A stretch of DNA of 64,000 nt from Bisbaumannia sp015645095 (GCA_036871055.1 CP141893.1:3100001-3164000), one strand, 5' to 3'. Positions 42,919 through 53,279 are shown, counted from the stretch's first letter. Made by a program: numbers and translations. The notes: a model not told the origin generated them from the letters alone.

Positions 42919-43725
42919 TTAGCGCAGCACGCCTTCCTCATTGAGCAGCTTGAGGATCGCCTCGGCGCCCTGCTCCGCCGAGACGCCTTCCAGCACCTGG
43001 CCGCTGCCGCCCTCCGCCTTGGCGGCGGCGGCCTTGAAGCGATCCCGGGCCGAGGCGGCCTTGACGATCTTCAGGCGCTTGGGCCGCTTGCGGGCCGGGG
43101 CCAGCTGCCACTCGGCCAGCTCCCGATCCGGCTCGGCGGAGACCGCCGTCGCCGCCAGCTCCGCCCGGCGAGCCGGGCCGAAGGCACTCTGGCGCGCCAC
43201 CGGGGCCGCCGCATCCACGCTGACGATGGCCGGCAGGCGCACCTTGAGGCGCCGCCGCTGGCCCCGGGGCAGGGCCTGCAGCAGGGTCGCCACGCCGTTC
43301 TCGACCTTCTCCACCGCGGCCAGGCCATTGACCAGCGGCCAGCCCAGGCGCTCGGCCAGGGCATAGGGCAGGAGCCCCGAGCCCTCGCCGCGCTCCGCCC
43401 GGGCCCCGGTGATCACCAGCTGCGGCGGCGCCGCGGCCAGATGCTCGGCCAGGGCCGGGATGGCATCGCTGCCCTCGGCCTGCTCCAGCAGGGTCAGGGT
43501 GTCCAGCCCCATGCCCAGGTAGCCGCGCAGCGCCGCTTCGCCCTCCTCGCTGCGTGGGCCGGCATGCAAGAGGCTGACCCGGCTGCCGGGCAGCTGGTGC
43601 TCCAGGCCCAGGGCCATCTCCAGGCCCCGGGCATCCTGATCGGCGCGGCGGGCGCGCCCGGTGATGGGGTGACGCCCCACCGAGACCAGTACCGCCACCT
43701 CGATTCCCTGCTGCTCAGGCCGCAT
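42919..43725 (-). CDS. etfB: Electron transfer flavoprotein beta subunit
   Basis: Protein of 268 residues beginning MRPEQQGIEVAVLVSVGRHP. It has the Etf beta core: MALGLEHQL, QLVITGARAERGEGSGLLPYALAERLGWPLVNGLAAV, then RLKVRLPAIVSVDAAAP. A charged C-terminal part with RPKRLKIVKAASARDRF is longer than usual. With EtfA it accepts electrons from DgcA/DgcB and passes them to the quinone pool through ETF-QO. It overlaps the etfA stop by 11 bp. Confidence 0.88.
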   Translation of the reverse strand: MRPEQQGIEVAVLVSVGRHPITGRARRADQDARGLEMALGLEHQLPGSRVSLLHAGPRSEEGEAALRGYLGMGLDTLTLLEQAEGSDAIPALAEHLAAAPPQLVITGARAERGEGSGLLPYALAERLGWPLVNGLAAVEKVENGVATLLQALPRGQRRRLKVRLPAIVSVDAAAPVARQSAFGPARRAELAATAVSAEPDRELAEWQLAPARKRPKRLKIVKAASARDRFKAAAAKAEGGSGQVLEGVSAEQGAEAILKLLNEEGVLR

Positions 43726-44983
43726 CGCGCTGCCCTCCTCGCTGCTGTTCCACCATGGCCACCAGGGCGGCGAGGATCTCGGCGCTGTCGCCGATCACCG
43801 CCAGGTCGGCGCGCTTGATCATGTCGCATCCGGGGTCGAGGTTGATGGCCACCACCTTGTCGCAGGTCTGGATCCCCTGCAGGTGCTGAATGGCGCCACT
43901 GATGCCCACCGCCAGGTAGACCCGGGCGGTGACCCAGGTACCGGTGGCCCCCACCTGACGATGACGCGCCATAAAACCGTCGTCCACCGCCACCCGGGAA
44001 GCGCCTTCCGTCGCCCCCAGCACCTTGGCGGCCTGGTGGAAGCCCTCCCAGTCCTTGACGCCGTTGCCGCCGGAGAGGATGAACTCCGCCTCGGCCAGCG
44101 CCACCCCGGCGGGGTCCACCGCCACCTGGCCCAGGTCCTCGATCCGCGAGAAGGCGCTGGGAATCGTCTCCGTGAGGCTCACCGGCTCGGCGGCGTGACG
44201 GGTCTCGTCCACCGGCTCGGCGCACTCGGCCAGCGCCAGAGCGACCCTGGGCAGGGGGCGCTGGATATCCAGGCTCTCCGCCGCGCCGCGGGCGGTGCAG
44301 CGCCAGCCCAGCGGCGCGGCGTCATCGGCCTCGAGCTGCCAAACGCCGGTGGCGGGGCGCTCGCCCAGGCGCAGCGCCAGGCGCCGGCCCAGGTCGGCCC
44401 CGCCCAGGGGCGAGTCGGGGAGCAGCCAGTGCCGCGGCGTCAGCTCCCGCTCCACCGCGGAGAGCGCCGCCAGGCGTGCCTCGGGGGCGAAGCCGGCGTA
44501 GGCGTCGTCCTCGAGGTGCAGCAGGCGATCGATGCCCGCCTCGCCAAAACTGTCTTCCTTGTGCTCGCCGAAGACCACCGCCAGCACGGCGCCGGGACGC
44601 GCCGGGTCGGCATCGGCCAGGCGCCGGGCCAGGCCCAGCAGGTCCTTATCGTGACCGGAGAGCCGCCCGCCGGAGAGCTCCGGCACCACCGCCACCAGGA
44701 AGGCCGGTTCGGGAATCTCCACCTGGCGACGGCTATCCTGGGCCGCCTGACGGGCCGCGCCCGCCGCCTGGCCGCCCTGCTGGGCGCCGCTGCGGTCGAT
44801 GCGCTTGATGCCATTGGGGCCGATAAAGCCGATGGCGCGGGGGTTCTTGCGAATCACCCCGTTGGGGCCCAGCCACTCGCTGGCGGCGCCCCCCTGCTCG
44901 GCGAGCACGCTGGCGTGCTCGGGATGCAGGCGGTTACGGGCGATCCACTCGCGGCGTGGATCGCGACGACGAATCTCGCTCAT
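43715..44983 (-). CDS. etfA: Electron transfer flavoprotein alpha subunit
   Basis: Protein of 422 residues with a long N-terminal extension (about 85 residues, MSEIRRRDPRREWIARNRLHPEHASV) before the Etf fold. The FAD-binding C-terminal domain is SGGNGVKDWEGFHQAAKVLGA, VDDGFMARHRQVGATGTWVTARVYLAVGISGAIQHLQGIQTCDKVVAINLDPGCDMIKRADLAVIGD, the expected Etf alpha pattern. The start is at the ATG sharing one base with the dgcB stop. It serves dimethylglycine oxidation. Confidence 0.9.
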   Translation of the reverse strand: MSEIRRRDPRREWIARNRLHPEHASVLAEQGGAASEWLGPNGVIRKNPRAIGFIGPNGIKRIDRSGAQQGGQAAGAARQAAQDSRRQVEIPEPAFLVAVVPELSGGRLSGHDKDLLGLARRLADADPARPGAVLAVVFGEHKEDSFGEAGIDRLLHLEDDAYAGFAPEARLAALSAVERELTPRHWLLPDSPLGGADLGRRLALRLGERPATGVWQLEADDAAPLGWRCTARGAAESLDIQRPLPRVALALAECAEPVDETRHAAEPVSLTETIPSAFSRIEDLGQVAVDPAGVALAEAEFILSGGNGVKDWEGFHQAAKVLGATEGASRVAVDDGFMARHRQVGATGTWVTARVYLAVGISGAIQHLQGIQTCDKVVAINLDPGCDMIKRADLAVIGDSAEILAALVAMVEQQRGGQRDAA

Positions 44984-46980
44984 CAGATCACCTCCTCGGC
45001 GGTCTTGCCGGCGTTCCGGCGGCTCGCATCGACCGCCTCCGGGGCGGCCCGCGCCACCAGGGCATCGGCCACCAGCTCGGCGATATCGCGCACCTCGGCG
45101 GCGGCATCCACCACGCCCTCGAGCATGGCGGTACACTGGGGGCAACCCACCGCCACCAGCTCGGCGCCGCTCTCCTTGACGTCGTTCATGCGCATATCGG
45201 GAATCCGCCGCTCGCCGGGAATGTCGGTGATCGGCGCCCCGCCGCCGCCGCCGCAGCAGCGCGAGCGGAAGCCGGAGCGTTCCATCTCCTTGACCTCGAT
45301 GCCCAGCGCCTTGAGCACGTTGCGCGGCGCCTCATACTCGCCGTTGTAGCGGCCCAGGTAGCAGGGGTCGTGGTAGGTGACCCTGCCGCCCTTCCAGGGC
45401 GCGAAGGCCAGCCGACCGGCGTCGTACAGCTCGGCGATAAAGGTGCTGTGGTGACGCACCTCCCAGTTTGCATTGAAATCAGGGCCGCCCAACTCGCCGT
45501 ACTCGTTGCCCAGCACATGGAAGCTGTGGGGGTCACAGGTCACGATGCGCTGGAAGCGGTACTTCGCGAGGGTCGCGATATTGCGCTTGGCCAGGGACTG
45601 GAAGGTCGCCTCGTCGCCCAGGCGCCGCGCCACGTCGCCGCTGTCGCGCTCCTCGGTGCCGAGCACCGCGAACTCCACCTCGGCGGCGCGCAGCACCTTG
45701 ACCAGGGCGCGCAGGGTACGCTGGTTGCGCATATCGAAGGCCCCATCGCCCAGCCACAGCAGCACCTCGGCCTGCTTGACGTCGGCCATCAGCGGCAGGT
45801 TGAGGTCCGCCGCCCAGTGCAGCCGCGAGCCGGGATCGAAGCCGCCGGGGTTGTCGGTGGCGATCAGGTTGTCGAGCACCTCGGCGCCCTTGTTGGGGGT
45901 CTGACCCCGCTCCAGGGTCAGGTGGCGGCGCATGTCGACGATGGCGTCCACGTGCTCGATCATCATCGGGCACTCTTCCACGCAGGCGCGGCAGGTGGTG
46001 CAGGACCACAGGGTCTCGGCGTCCACCAGGGCCTTGCCCTCGCGGGCCACGATGGGCCCATGGGGGGAACCGACGTGCTCGCCCACCGGCTTGCCGGGGT
46101 AGGGAGAGCCGGCATAGTTGGCATCGCTGCCCCCGGCCAGGCCCACCACCATGTCCTGGATCAGCTTCTTGGGGTTGAGCGGCTGGCCGGCGGCGAAGGC
46201 CGGGCACACCGCCTCGCAACGACCGCACTGCACGCAGGCGTCGAAGCCAAGCAGCTGGTTCCAGGTGAAGTCGGCGGGTTTCTCGACGCCCAGGGGCGCC
46301 GCCTCGTCGTCCAGGTTCAGCGCCTTGAGGCCGGTGGAGCGGTTGCCTTCCCCGAAGCGCTCGGCGCGGCGGTGGAAGGCCAGGTGCAGGGCCCCGGCGA
46401 AGGCGTGCTTCATGGGCCCGCCCCAGGTCATGCCGAAGACCATCTCGCCCAGGCCCCAGACCACCACGGCGGCCAGGACCAGCGCCAGCAGCCAGTGCCC
46501 GAAGTCGGCGGGCAGCAGCCCCACCGTGGGCAGGGTGATCAGGAAGACGCCCAGGGAGAAGGCCGCCAGGCTCTTGGGCAGGCGCATCCAGGGGCCCTTG
46601 GAGAGCCGCGCGGGCGGGTTACGGCGGCGCCGGGCCACGAAGCGGCTGCCCACGAACATCACGGCGCTGGCCGCCAGCAGCAGCCAGCCCAGCACGCCCT
46701 GAGCCAGCCCGAAGCCATGCACCAGGATCATCAGCACGGCAGCGGCCACGAAGCCACCGGCGGTGGCCACGTGGGTATTGGACATCACCTTGTCGCGCCC
46801 CACCACATGGTGCAGATCGACCAGGTAACGGCGCGGCATGGCCGCCAGGCCCTTGAGCAGCGGCACGGCGGAGGGCCGCCCCTGGCGCCACAGGCGAACA
46901 CGCCGCCAGGCGCCGATCACCGCCAGGCCCAGGGCGGCGAAGATAAGTATCGGCAGCAGGGTCTCGAGCATCTCGCTCAC
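44983..46980 (-). CDS. dgcB: Dimethylglycine catabolism iron-sulfur subunit DgcB
   Basis: Membrane-linked iron-sulfur protein of 665 residues. The N-terminal part has several membrane helices (LLPILIFAALGLAVIGAWRRV; TAGGFVAAAVLMILVHGFGLAQGVLGWLLLAASAVMFVG; FSLGVFLITLPTVGLL). Next come two 4Fe-4S motifs (CVQCGRCEAVCPAF and CTTCRACVEECPMMIEH) and two CCG-type heterodisulfide-reductase domains, one visible as RCCGGGGGAPITD. It links DgcA to EtfAB and the membrane. It follows dgcA after a 99-bp spacer with inverted repeats and overlaps etfA by one base. Confidence 0.92.
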   Translation of the reverse strand: MSEMLETLLPILIFAALGLAVIGAWRRVRLWRQGRPSAVPLLKGLAAMPRRYLVDLHHVVGRDKVMSNTHVATAGGFVAAAVLMILVHGFGLAQGVLGWLLLAASAVMFVGSRFVARRRRNPPARLSKGPWMRLPKSLAAFSLGVFLITLPTVGLLPADFGHWLLALVLAAVVVWGLGEMVFGMTWGGPMKHAFAGALHLAFHRRAERFGEGNRSTGLKALNLDDEAAPLGVEKPADFTWNQLLGFDACVQCGRCEAVCPAFAAGQPLNPKKLIQDMVVGLAGGSDANYAGSPYPGKPVGEHVGSPHGPIVAREGKALVDAETLWSCTTCRACVEECPMMIEHVDAIVDMRRHLTLERGQTPNKGAEVLDNLIATDNPGGFDPGSRLHWAADLNLPLMADVKQAEVLLWLGDGAFDMRNQRTLRALVKVLRAAEVEFAVLGTEERDSGDVARRLGDEATFQSLAKRNIATLAKYRFQRIVTCDPHSFHVLGNEYGELGGPDFNANWEVRHHSTFIAELYDAGRLAFAPWKGGRVTYHDPCYLGRYNGEYEAPRNVLKALGIEVKEMERSGFRSRCCGGGGGAPITDIPGERRIPDMRMNDVKESGAELVAVGCPQCTAMLEGVVDAAAEVRDIAELVADALVARAAPEAVDASRRNAGKTAEEVI

Positions 46981-46984
46981 CTCA

Positions 46985-47075
46985 TCGACAAGCTGGAAGC
47001 GGGAAGCCGGAAGCTGGAAGAGAGGGCGAAAAACGCACCTTCGACTTCCAGCTTCGAGCTTTGGGCTTACGGCTA
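46985..47075. repeat. Inverted and direct repeat in the dgcA-dgcB spacer
   Basis: GGAAGCTGGAAG-type units are repeated (AGCTGGAAGCGGGAAGC, then CCGGAAGCTGGAAG) and face CTTCCAGCTTCGAGCTT on the right, giving a hairpin with a loop of about 25 nt. It resembles dispersed intergenic repeats of the REP kind and may stabilise the dgcA message or tune dgcB. It lies within an operon, which is unusual for a mobile repeat. Confidence 0.5.
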
Positions 47076-47079
47076 GGGG

Positions 47080-49152
47080 TTAGAAGTCCTTGCAGATCCG
47101 CAGGGCGTCGTAGATGGCCGCGTGGGTGTTACGCGGCGCGGTGCAGTCGCCCAGACGGAACAGCAGGAAGCCGTCGCCCGCCTCGCTCAGGCAGGGCTGG
47201 GGCTGGATGGCGTAGAGCGCCTCCAGGTCCAGCTGGCCCTTGTTGCGAGACTGCTCCTTGAGGGCGTAGTAGAGGCCCTCGTCGGGACGCACGCCGTTCT
47301 CCACCACCACCTGGTCGACCACCCGCTCCTCCAGGGCGCCGGTGTACTCGTTCTCGAGCACCGCCACCAGGGAGTCGCCCTCGCGGTAGACCTTATGCAG
47401 CATCAGGTCGGAGGTCATGATCACCTCCTTCTCGTAGAGGCTGCGGTAGTAGGTCGGGAAGGTGGTGCCGCCCACCGCCGCGCCCGGCTTGATGTCGTCG
47501 GTGACGATCTCCACCTTGGCGCCCTTGTCGGCCAGGTAGTCCGCCGCCGAGACGCCGGAGAACTCGCAGATGGCGTCGTAGATCAGCACGTTCTTGCCCG
47601 GGGCGACCTTGCCGCTGAGCACGTCCCAGGTGCTGACCACCAGGCTCTCCTCGGGGTTCTCCGAGTAGCCCCACTCCGGGAACTGGCTGAGGAAGGGCTG
47701 GCCGCCGGTGGCCAGCACCACGATATCCGGGCGCAGGTCGAGCAGGGTCGCCTCGTCGGCGCGGGTGCCCAGGCGCAGGTCGACGCCCAGGCGCACCAGC
47801 TCCAGCTGGTACCAGCGGGTGATGCCGGCGATCTGGTCGCGCTGCGGGGCCTGGGCGGCGATGGTGATCTGCCCGCCCAGGGCCTCGGCGGCCTCGAACA
47901 GGGTGACGTCATGGCCACGCTCGGCGGCGACGCGGGCCGCCTCCATGCCGCCGGGGCCACCGCCGACCACCACGACCTTACGCTTGGGCCCTTCGCTCTT
48001 CTCGATGATATGGGGCAGGCCCATGTACTCGCGGGACGTCGCGGCGTTCTGGATGCACAGCACGTCCAGGCCCTGGTACTGGCGGTCGATGCAGTAGTTG
48101 GCGCCCACGCACTGCTTGATCTGGTCGATCTGGCCCATCTTGATCTTGGCGATGATGTGCGGGTCGGCAATATGCGCCCGGGTCATGCCCACCAGGTCCA
48201 CGTAACCGCCTTCCAGGATGCGCTGCGCCTGGTTGGGGTCCTTGATGTTCTGGGCGTGGATCACCGGCACGCTGACCACTTCCTTGATGCCTGCCGCCAG
48301 GTGCAGGAAGGGCTCCGGCGGGTAGGACATGTTGGGAATGACGTTGGCCAGGGTGTTGTGGGTGTCGCAGCCGGAACCGATCACGCCGAAGAAGTCGAGC
48401 TGCCCGGTGGCGTCGTAGTAGGCGGCGATCTGCTTCATGTCCTCATGGGAGAGGCCGTCCGGGTGGAACTCGTCACCACAGATGCGCATGCCCACCACGA
48501 AGTCGTCGCCGACCTCGGCGCGCACCGCCTTGAGCACCTCCATGCCGAAGCGCATGCGGTTCTCGAAGCTGCCGCCCCACTGGTCCTCGCGCTTGTTGAC
48601 CCGCGGGCTCCAGAACTGGTCGATCAGGTGCTGGTGCACGGCGGAGAGCTCGACGCCGTCGAGGCCCCCTTCCTTGGCCCGGCGCGCGGCCTGGGCGAAG
48701 TCACCGATGATGCGCCAGATCTCCTCCTCCTCGATGGTCTTGCAGGTGGAGCGGTGCACCGGCTCGCGGATGCCGGAGGGCGACAGCAGGGTCGACCAGT
48801 CGTAGCCGTCCCAGCGCGAACGGCGCCCCATGTGGGTGATCTGGATCATGATCTTGCCGCCGTGCTTGTGCACGGCATCGGCCAGGTTCTGGAAGTGCGG
48901 GATGATCCGGTCGGTGGAGAGGTTCACCGAGCTCCACCAGGCCTGGGGGCTGTCGATGGAGACCACCGAGGAGCCGCCGCAGATGCACAGGCCGCAGCCG
49001 CCCTTGGCCTTCTCCTCGTAGTACTTGACGTAACGGGCGGTGGTCATGCCGCCGTCGGTGGCGTGCACCTCGGCGTGGGCGGTACTGACGACCCGGTTAC
49101 GGATGGTGAGCTTGCCGATCTGGATCGGCTGGAAGATCGCGTCGAATGCCAT
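47080..49152 (-). CDS. dgcA: Dimethylglycine dehydrogenase-type flavoprotein DgcA
   Basis: Protein of 690 residues demethylating dimethylglycine to sarcosine. The FMN TIM barrel starts FQPIQIGKLTIRNRVVSTAHAEVHATDGG and includes KIMIQITHMGRRSRWDGYDW and VDLVGMTRAHIADPH. A 4Fe-4S motif is CVGANYCIDRQYQGLDVLCIQ. The C-terminal domain starts VVVVGGGPGGMEAARVAAERGHDV near 393. It matches the trimethylamine dehydrogenase family and is preceded by the DUF5943 gene. Electrons go to DgcB and EtfAB. The other copy at 13011-15047 is related but in a different setting. Confidence 0.93.
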   Translation of the reverse strand: MAFDAIFQPIQIGKLTIRNRVVSTAHAEVHATDGGMTTARYVKYYEEKAKGGCGLCICGGSSVVSIDSPQAWWSSVNLSTDRIIPHFQNLADAVHKHGGKIMIQITHMGRRSRWDGYDWSTLLSPSGIREPVHRSTCKTIEEEEIWRIIGDFAQAARRAKEGGLDGVELSAVHQHLIDQFWSPRVNKREDQWGGSFENRMRFGMEVLKAVRAEVGDDFVVGMRICGDEFHPDGLSHEDMKQIAAYYDATGQLDFFGVIGSGCDTHNTLANVIPNMSYPPEPFLHLAAGIKEVVSVPVIHAQNIKDPNQAQRILEGGYVDLVGMTRAHIADPHIIAKIKMGQIDQIKQCVGANYCIDRQYQGLDVLCIQNAATSREYMGLPHIIEKSEGPKRKVVVVGGGPGGMEAARVAAERGHDVTLFEAAEALGGQITIAAQAPQRDQIAGITRWYQLELVRLGVDLRLGTRADEATLLDLRPDIVVLATGGQPFLSQFPEWGYSENPEESLVVSTWDVLSGKVAPGKNVLIYDAICEFSGVSAADYLADKGAKVEIVTDDIKPGAAVGGTTFPTYYRSLYEKEVIMTSDLMLHKVYREGDSLVAVLENEYTGALEERVVDQVVVENGVRPDEGLYYALKEQSRNKGQLDLEALYAIQPQPCLSEAGDGFLLFRLGDCTAPRNTHAAIYDALRICKDF

Positions 49153-49177
49153 GGTTCTCTCTCCTCGTTCCCGGGAC

Positions 49178-49723
49178 TTAGCGGGCGGCGCCGGTCAGCG
49201 GCTGGGTCTCGAAATAGCCCACCTCGCAGCCCTCTTCGGCGGCGCTCTGGGTCTGCTCGGCGACGGTACGCAGGTCGCTGCCGCGGGCGGCGAGGATCTG
49301 GTCCATGGCCCCGGCGAACCAGCCGGTGAACATGTACTCGATCTTGCGACCCACCTTGCCCAGCTGGTAGACGAAGGCGCTGTGCTCCAGGCGCACCCGG
49401 CAGGTGCCGGCGTCGAGGTCGATGGCCTCGGTGATGAAGTGGCCCCAGCCACGCTGGGAGAGACGCTTCATGTAGTGCTCGAACACCGCCTCGCCCTCGA
49501 GGCCATGGCACTCGGCCTCCTTCTCGCACCAGTGCCAGGCGCTCTTGTAACCGGCGTGGTAGAGGATCTCGGCGTACTTCTCGGCGCCCAGCGCCTCCTC
49601 CACGGCCACATGGTTGTTGATAAAGAAGTGCCGCGGCACATAGAGCATGGGCAGGGCATCGGTGGTCCAGACGCCGGTTTCGCTATCCACTTCGATGGGC
49701 AGTTCGGGGGCCATCTTGGTCAC
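49178..49723 (-). CDS. DUF5943 protein of the dgc operon
   Basis: Protein of 181 residues starting MTKMAPELPIEVDSETGVWTTDALPMLYVPRHFFINNHVAVEEALGAEKYAEILYHAGYKSA. Two Cys-containing segments (WHWCEKEAECHGLEG; EEGCEVGYFE) and GTCRVRLEHSAFVYQLGK are visible, resembling the 4-vinyl-reductase-like (V4R) fold. It lies between the dipeptidase gene and dgcA, as in pseudomonads. Its function in betaine catabolism is not known; a small-molecule sensing or folding role is possible. Confidence 0.8.
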   Translation of the reverse strand: MTKMAPELPIEVDSETGVWTTDALPMLYVPRHFFINNHVAVEEALGAEKYAEILYHAGYKSAWHWCEKEAECHGLEGEAVFEHYMKRLSQRGWGHFITEAIDLDAGTCRVRLEHSAFVYQLGKVGRKIEYMFTGWFAGAMDQILAARGSDLRTVAEQTQSAAEEGCEVGYFETQPLTGAAR

Positions 49724-49774
49724 GGGCAGAATCCTCGAAAGTCGTTGTTGTTGAAGAAGGAAGAGGCAGGACGG

Positions 49775-50752
<978 letters not shown>

Positions 50753-50768
50753 GGGAGGTGCTCCGGCA

Positions 50769-50778
50769 TTGTCGTTGA
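50769..50778. promoter_or_regulatory. Motif shared with gbcB upstream region
   Basis: TTGTCGTTGA lies 16 bp upstream of the dipeptidase start and is identical, in the same orientation relative to its gene, to 17517-17526 upstream of gbcB. A shared regulator site is possible, but the leader position would suit RNA-level control too. Confidence 0.25.
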
Positions 50779-50885
50779 CTTGCCGGCAGCATAGCGCCGC
50801 CCCCCTTCCCCCCGGCGCTTGGAAGCGACCGGCAAAATTCCAAAAACGTCAGGGGTGTCGCAATCGCGATAAAGGTCTATTGGAA

Positions 50886-51066
50886 GCCCTGGTGGCCACG
50901 GGTTTTGTGGGAGCCTTGGCTATCGCTCGGCACAGCCGGAACACCAACAATAGGCTGGGTGGCCGCGGGTTTTGTGGGAGCGCAGATTCTGCGCGATTGG
51001 GCGACGCAGTCGCCCCTGGCTATCGCTCGGCACAGCCGGAACGCCGGACCGCGAGCTCCCACAATT
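50886..51066. repeat. Intergenic REP-like repeats, two units
   Basis: Two units carrying GGTTTTGTGGGAGC and CTATCGCTCGGCACAGCCGGAAC occur head to tail; the second ends GAGCTCCCACAATT, so GTGGGAGC and GCTCCCAC form a hairpin. They fill the gap between the dipeptidase and mtgA genes. A related unit lies at 51917-52010 on the other side of mtgA. Confidence 0.75.
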
Positions 51067-51090
51067 AAAAACTCCAGCGGAGGAGGAGTC

Positions 51091-51798
51091 TTAATAAAGC
51101 CGCTCCAGGTAGACGGTGCCGCCCAGGTTGCGCATCTGCTGGCGGATCCAGGCAGCACGCTGGGCGACCTGGGGCGACGGACGCGCCGCATCCCGGGCCC
51201 GGGGGTTGGGCAGGATGGCGGCCAGCAGGCTGGCCTGATGGGGATTGAGCTGGGCAGCGGAGACGCCGAAGTAGTGCTGGGCGGCGGCCTCCAGGCCGAA
51301 CACCCCGGTGTCCCACTCGGCGATATTGAGGTAGACCTCGAGGATGCGCTCCTTGGGCCAGAGCGCCTCGATCAGCAGGGTGAACCAGGCCTCCAGGGCC
51401 TTGCGGGCCCAGCTGCGCCCGCTCCACAGGAAGAGGTTCTTGGCGGTCTGCTGGCTCAGGGTACTGGCGCCGCGCAGCCGCGCGCCATTGCGGCTGGCCT
51501 CCCAGGCGCGACGCAGCTCCACCAGGTCGAAGCCGCGATGCACGGGGAAGCGCTGGTCCTCGGCGGCGATCACCGCCAGCTTGGCGTGGTCGGAGAGCGC
51601 TTCCCAGCGCCGCCACTGCTGCTCGATGCGGATCGGCTCCCGGGCGATCCACGACTGCACCTTGCGCTCCACCATCACCATGGAGCCGAACACCGGCACC
51701 ACCCGGAACAGCAACACCAGCAGCACCGAGACGGCGACGAAGCCGAGCAGGGCGAGCAGCAGCAAACGGATCAGGCGGCGGAGCCAGTCGGCGAGCAT
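51091..51798 (-). CDS. mtgA: Monofunctional biosynthetic peptidoglycan transglycosylase
   Basis: Protein of 235 residues polymerising lipid II into glycan strands at the inner membrane. A membrane helix (LLLLALLGFVAVSVLLVLLF, about 11-30) precedes the GT51 domain with the catalytic Glu in AAEDQRFPVHRGFD near residue 84 and GASTLSQQTAKNLFLW; further conserved are RKALEAWFTLLIEALWPKERILEVYLNIAEWDTGVFG. ATG 51798 with a GAGG site is preferred over the in-frame ATG at 51810. It is flanked by REP-like repeats. Confidence 0.93.
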   Translation of the reverse strand: MLADWLRRLIRLLLLALLGFVAVSVLLVLLFRVVPVFGSMVMVERKVQSWIAREPIRIEQQWRRWEALSDHAKLAVIAAEDQRFPVHRGFDLVELRRAWEASRNGARLRGASTLSQQTAKNLFLWSGRSWARKALEAWFTLLIEALWPKERILEVYLNIAEWDTGVFGLEAAAQHYFGVSAAQLNPHQASLLAAILPNPRARDAARPSPQVAQRAAWIRQQMRNLGGTVYLERLY

Positions 51799-51916
51799 GG
51801 GGGACCTCATCGAAAACAGGCGCCCAGTATACGGCAAAGCCGCGCCCCGATAAGGGACGCGGCTTAACGCTGGGTATGACGTAGAAAAAAACTCATCGCA
51901 CTCTGGCGTGAATCCT

Positions 51917-52010
51917 ATTGTGGGAGCGCAGATTCTGCGCGATATCGCCCGAAGGGCGATCAAGGCGCCTGACGGCGCCAATCGTTCGGCAGAGCCGAAC
52001 TCCCACAATA
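51917..52010. repeat. REP-like repeat, third unit
   Basis: Begins ATTGTGGGAGCGCAGATTCT and ends CTCCCACAAT, so its ends are 10-bp perfect inverted repeats; inner arms ATCGCCC/GGGCGAT and GGCGCC pairs add to a branched structure. GTGGGAGCGCAGATTCTGCG also occurs in the unit at 50961-51066. Confidence 0.8.
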
Positions 52011-52063
52011 GCCAGCCGAGGCTATGCCATGTCGTGGCATCACGCTGATCTGCGAAGACCCCT

Positions 52064-53182
52064 TTAGAGCGGCACGCTGGCGTAGGTGGGCTCACCCTGG
52101 GCCTGGGCCAGCGCCAGCACGGCGCTGGAGACCGGCGCATCGGCGCCATCGCTCGGCGAGATACCGGCCAGGGCCTTGGTGTGCAGCGGCTCGGCGGCCG
52201 GCGCCCGGGACCCGATGCCCAGACGCTCGTCCCGGGGCGGGATACCGAAGTACTCCCGGTAGCACTTGGAGAAGTGCGGGGTGGAGACGAAGCCGCAGGC
52301 CGAGGCCACCTCGATGATCGACATCGGGGTCTGCTTGAGCAGCTGGCGGGCCCGGGTCAGGCGCAGCTTGAGGTAGTAGCGGGACGGCGAGCAGTGCAGG
52401 TACTTCTGGAACAGCCGCTCCAGCTGACGCCGGGAAACGTCCACGTAGTGGGCCAGCTCGTCGAGGCCGATGGGCTCCTCCAGATTGGCCTCCATCAGGG
52501 CGACGATCTCCAGCAGCTTGGGCTGAGTGGTGCCCAGCACATGCTTGAGGGGCACCCGCTGCTGGTCCTGCTCGCCGCGCACCCGGTCATAGATGAACAT
52601 CTCGGAGATGCCGGCGGAGAGCTCGCGGCCATGATCGCGACCGATCAGGTTGAGCATCATGTCCAGCGGCGCGGTGCCGCCGGAAGCGGTGGCCCGGTCG
52701 CGGTCGATGGAGAACAGCCGGGTGGTCAGGGCCACCCGCGGGAAGGCCTCCTGCATGGCGGCCAGACACTCCCAGTGGATGCTGGTCTCGTAGCCGTCGA
52801 GCAGGCCGGCGCGGGCCAGGGCCCAGCTACCGGTACAGACCGCACCCAGGCGCCGGGACTGGCGGGCCTGCCCCTGCAGCCAGGCGATGTGCTCGCGCTG
52901 CACGCTGCGGCTGGGGCCGATACCGCCACACACGATCACCATGTCCAGCGCCAGGGGCATGTTGGTAGCGGCGTCCGGGGTGACCTGCAGGCCATCGCTG
53001 GCGCGCACCGGGGCGCCGTCCAGGCTCAGGGTGTACCAGCGGTAGAGTTCACGACCGGCCAACTGATTGGCCATGCGCAGCGGCTCGATGGCCGAGGCCA
53101 GGGAGATCAGGGTGAAGTTGTCCAGCAGCAGGAAGCCGAGGGTCTGAGGGGTGCTGGCGGAAACGGGGGTGCTGTTGGTCAT
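52064..53182 (-). CDS. gbdR: GbdR-type AraC regulator of betaine catabolism
   Basis: Regulator of 372 residues joining a class I glutamine amidotransferase-like sensor (about 10-200; VSASTPQTLGFLLLDNFTLISLASAIEPLRMANQL, LDMVIVCGGIG, GAVCTGSWALARAGLLDG) to an AraC-type DNA-binding domain (about 240-340; LDELAHYVDVSRRQLERLFQKYLHCSPSRYYLKLRLTRARQLL, EVASACGFVSTPHFSKCYREYFGIPP). In pseudomonads GbdR activates gbcA/gbcB, dgc and sox genes when betaine or dimethylglycine is present. Proximity to these genes and length support the name. The upstream region contains two GTGTCGC heptamers. Confidence 0.88.
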   Translation of the reverse strand: MTNSTPVSASTPQTLGFLLLDNFTLISLASAIEPLRMANQLAGRELYRWYTLSLDGAPVRASDGLQVTPDAATNMPLALDMVIVCGGIGPSRSVQREHIAWLQGQARQSRRLGAVCTGSWALARAGLLDGYETSIHWECLAAMQEAFPRVALTTRLFSIDRDRATASGGTAPLDMMLNLIGRDHGRELSAGISEMFIYDRVRGEQDQQRVPLKHVLGTTQPKLLEIVALMEANLEEPIGLDELAHYVDVSRRQLERLFQKYLHCSPSRYYLKLRLTRARQLLKQTPMSIIEVASACGFVSTPHFSKCYREYFGIPPRDERLGIGSRAPAAEPLHTKALAGISPSDGADAPVSSAVLALAQAQGEPTYASVPL

Positions 53183-53279
53183 GGTCGAGTCTCCTCTGCC
53201 CGGTGGGCCCGACGATCGTCATGGCGATCGTTTTATGCTTGTGTCGAGTCGTTCGGCAGTCGCCCCGAATGCGCCATGG

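Noticed and set aside
50886..52010. CRISPR-like array
   Set aside because: Three palindromic units of unequal length on both sides of a gene, with no regular repeat-spacer pattern and no cas genes.
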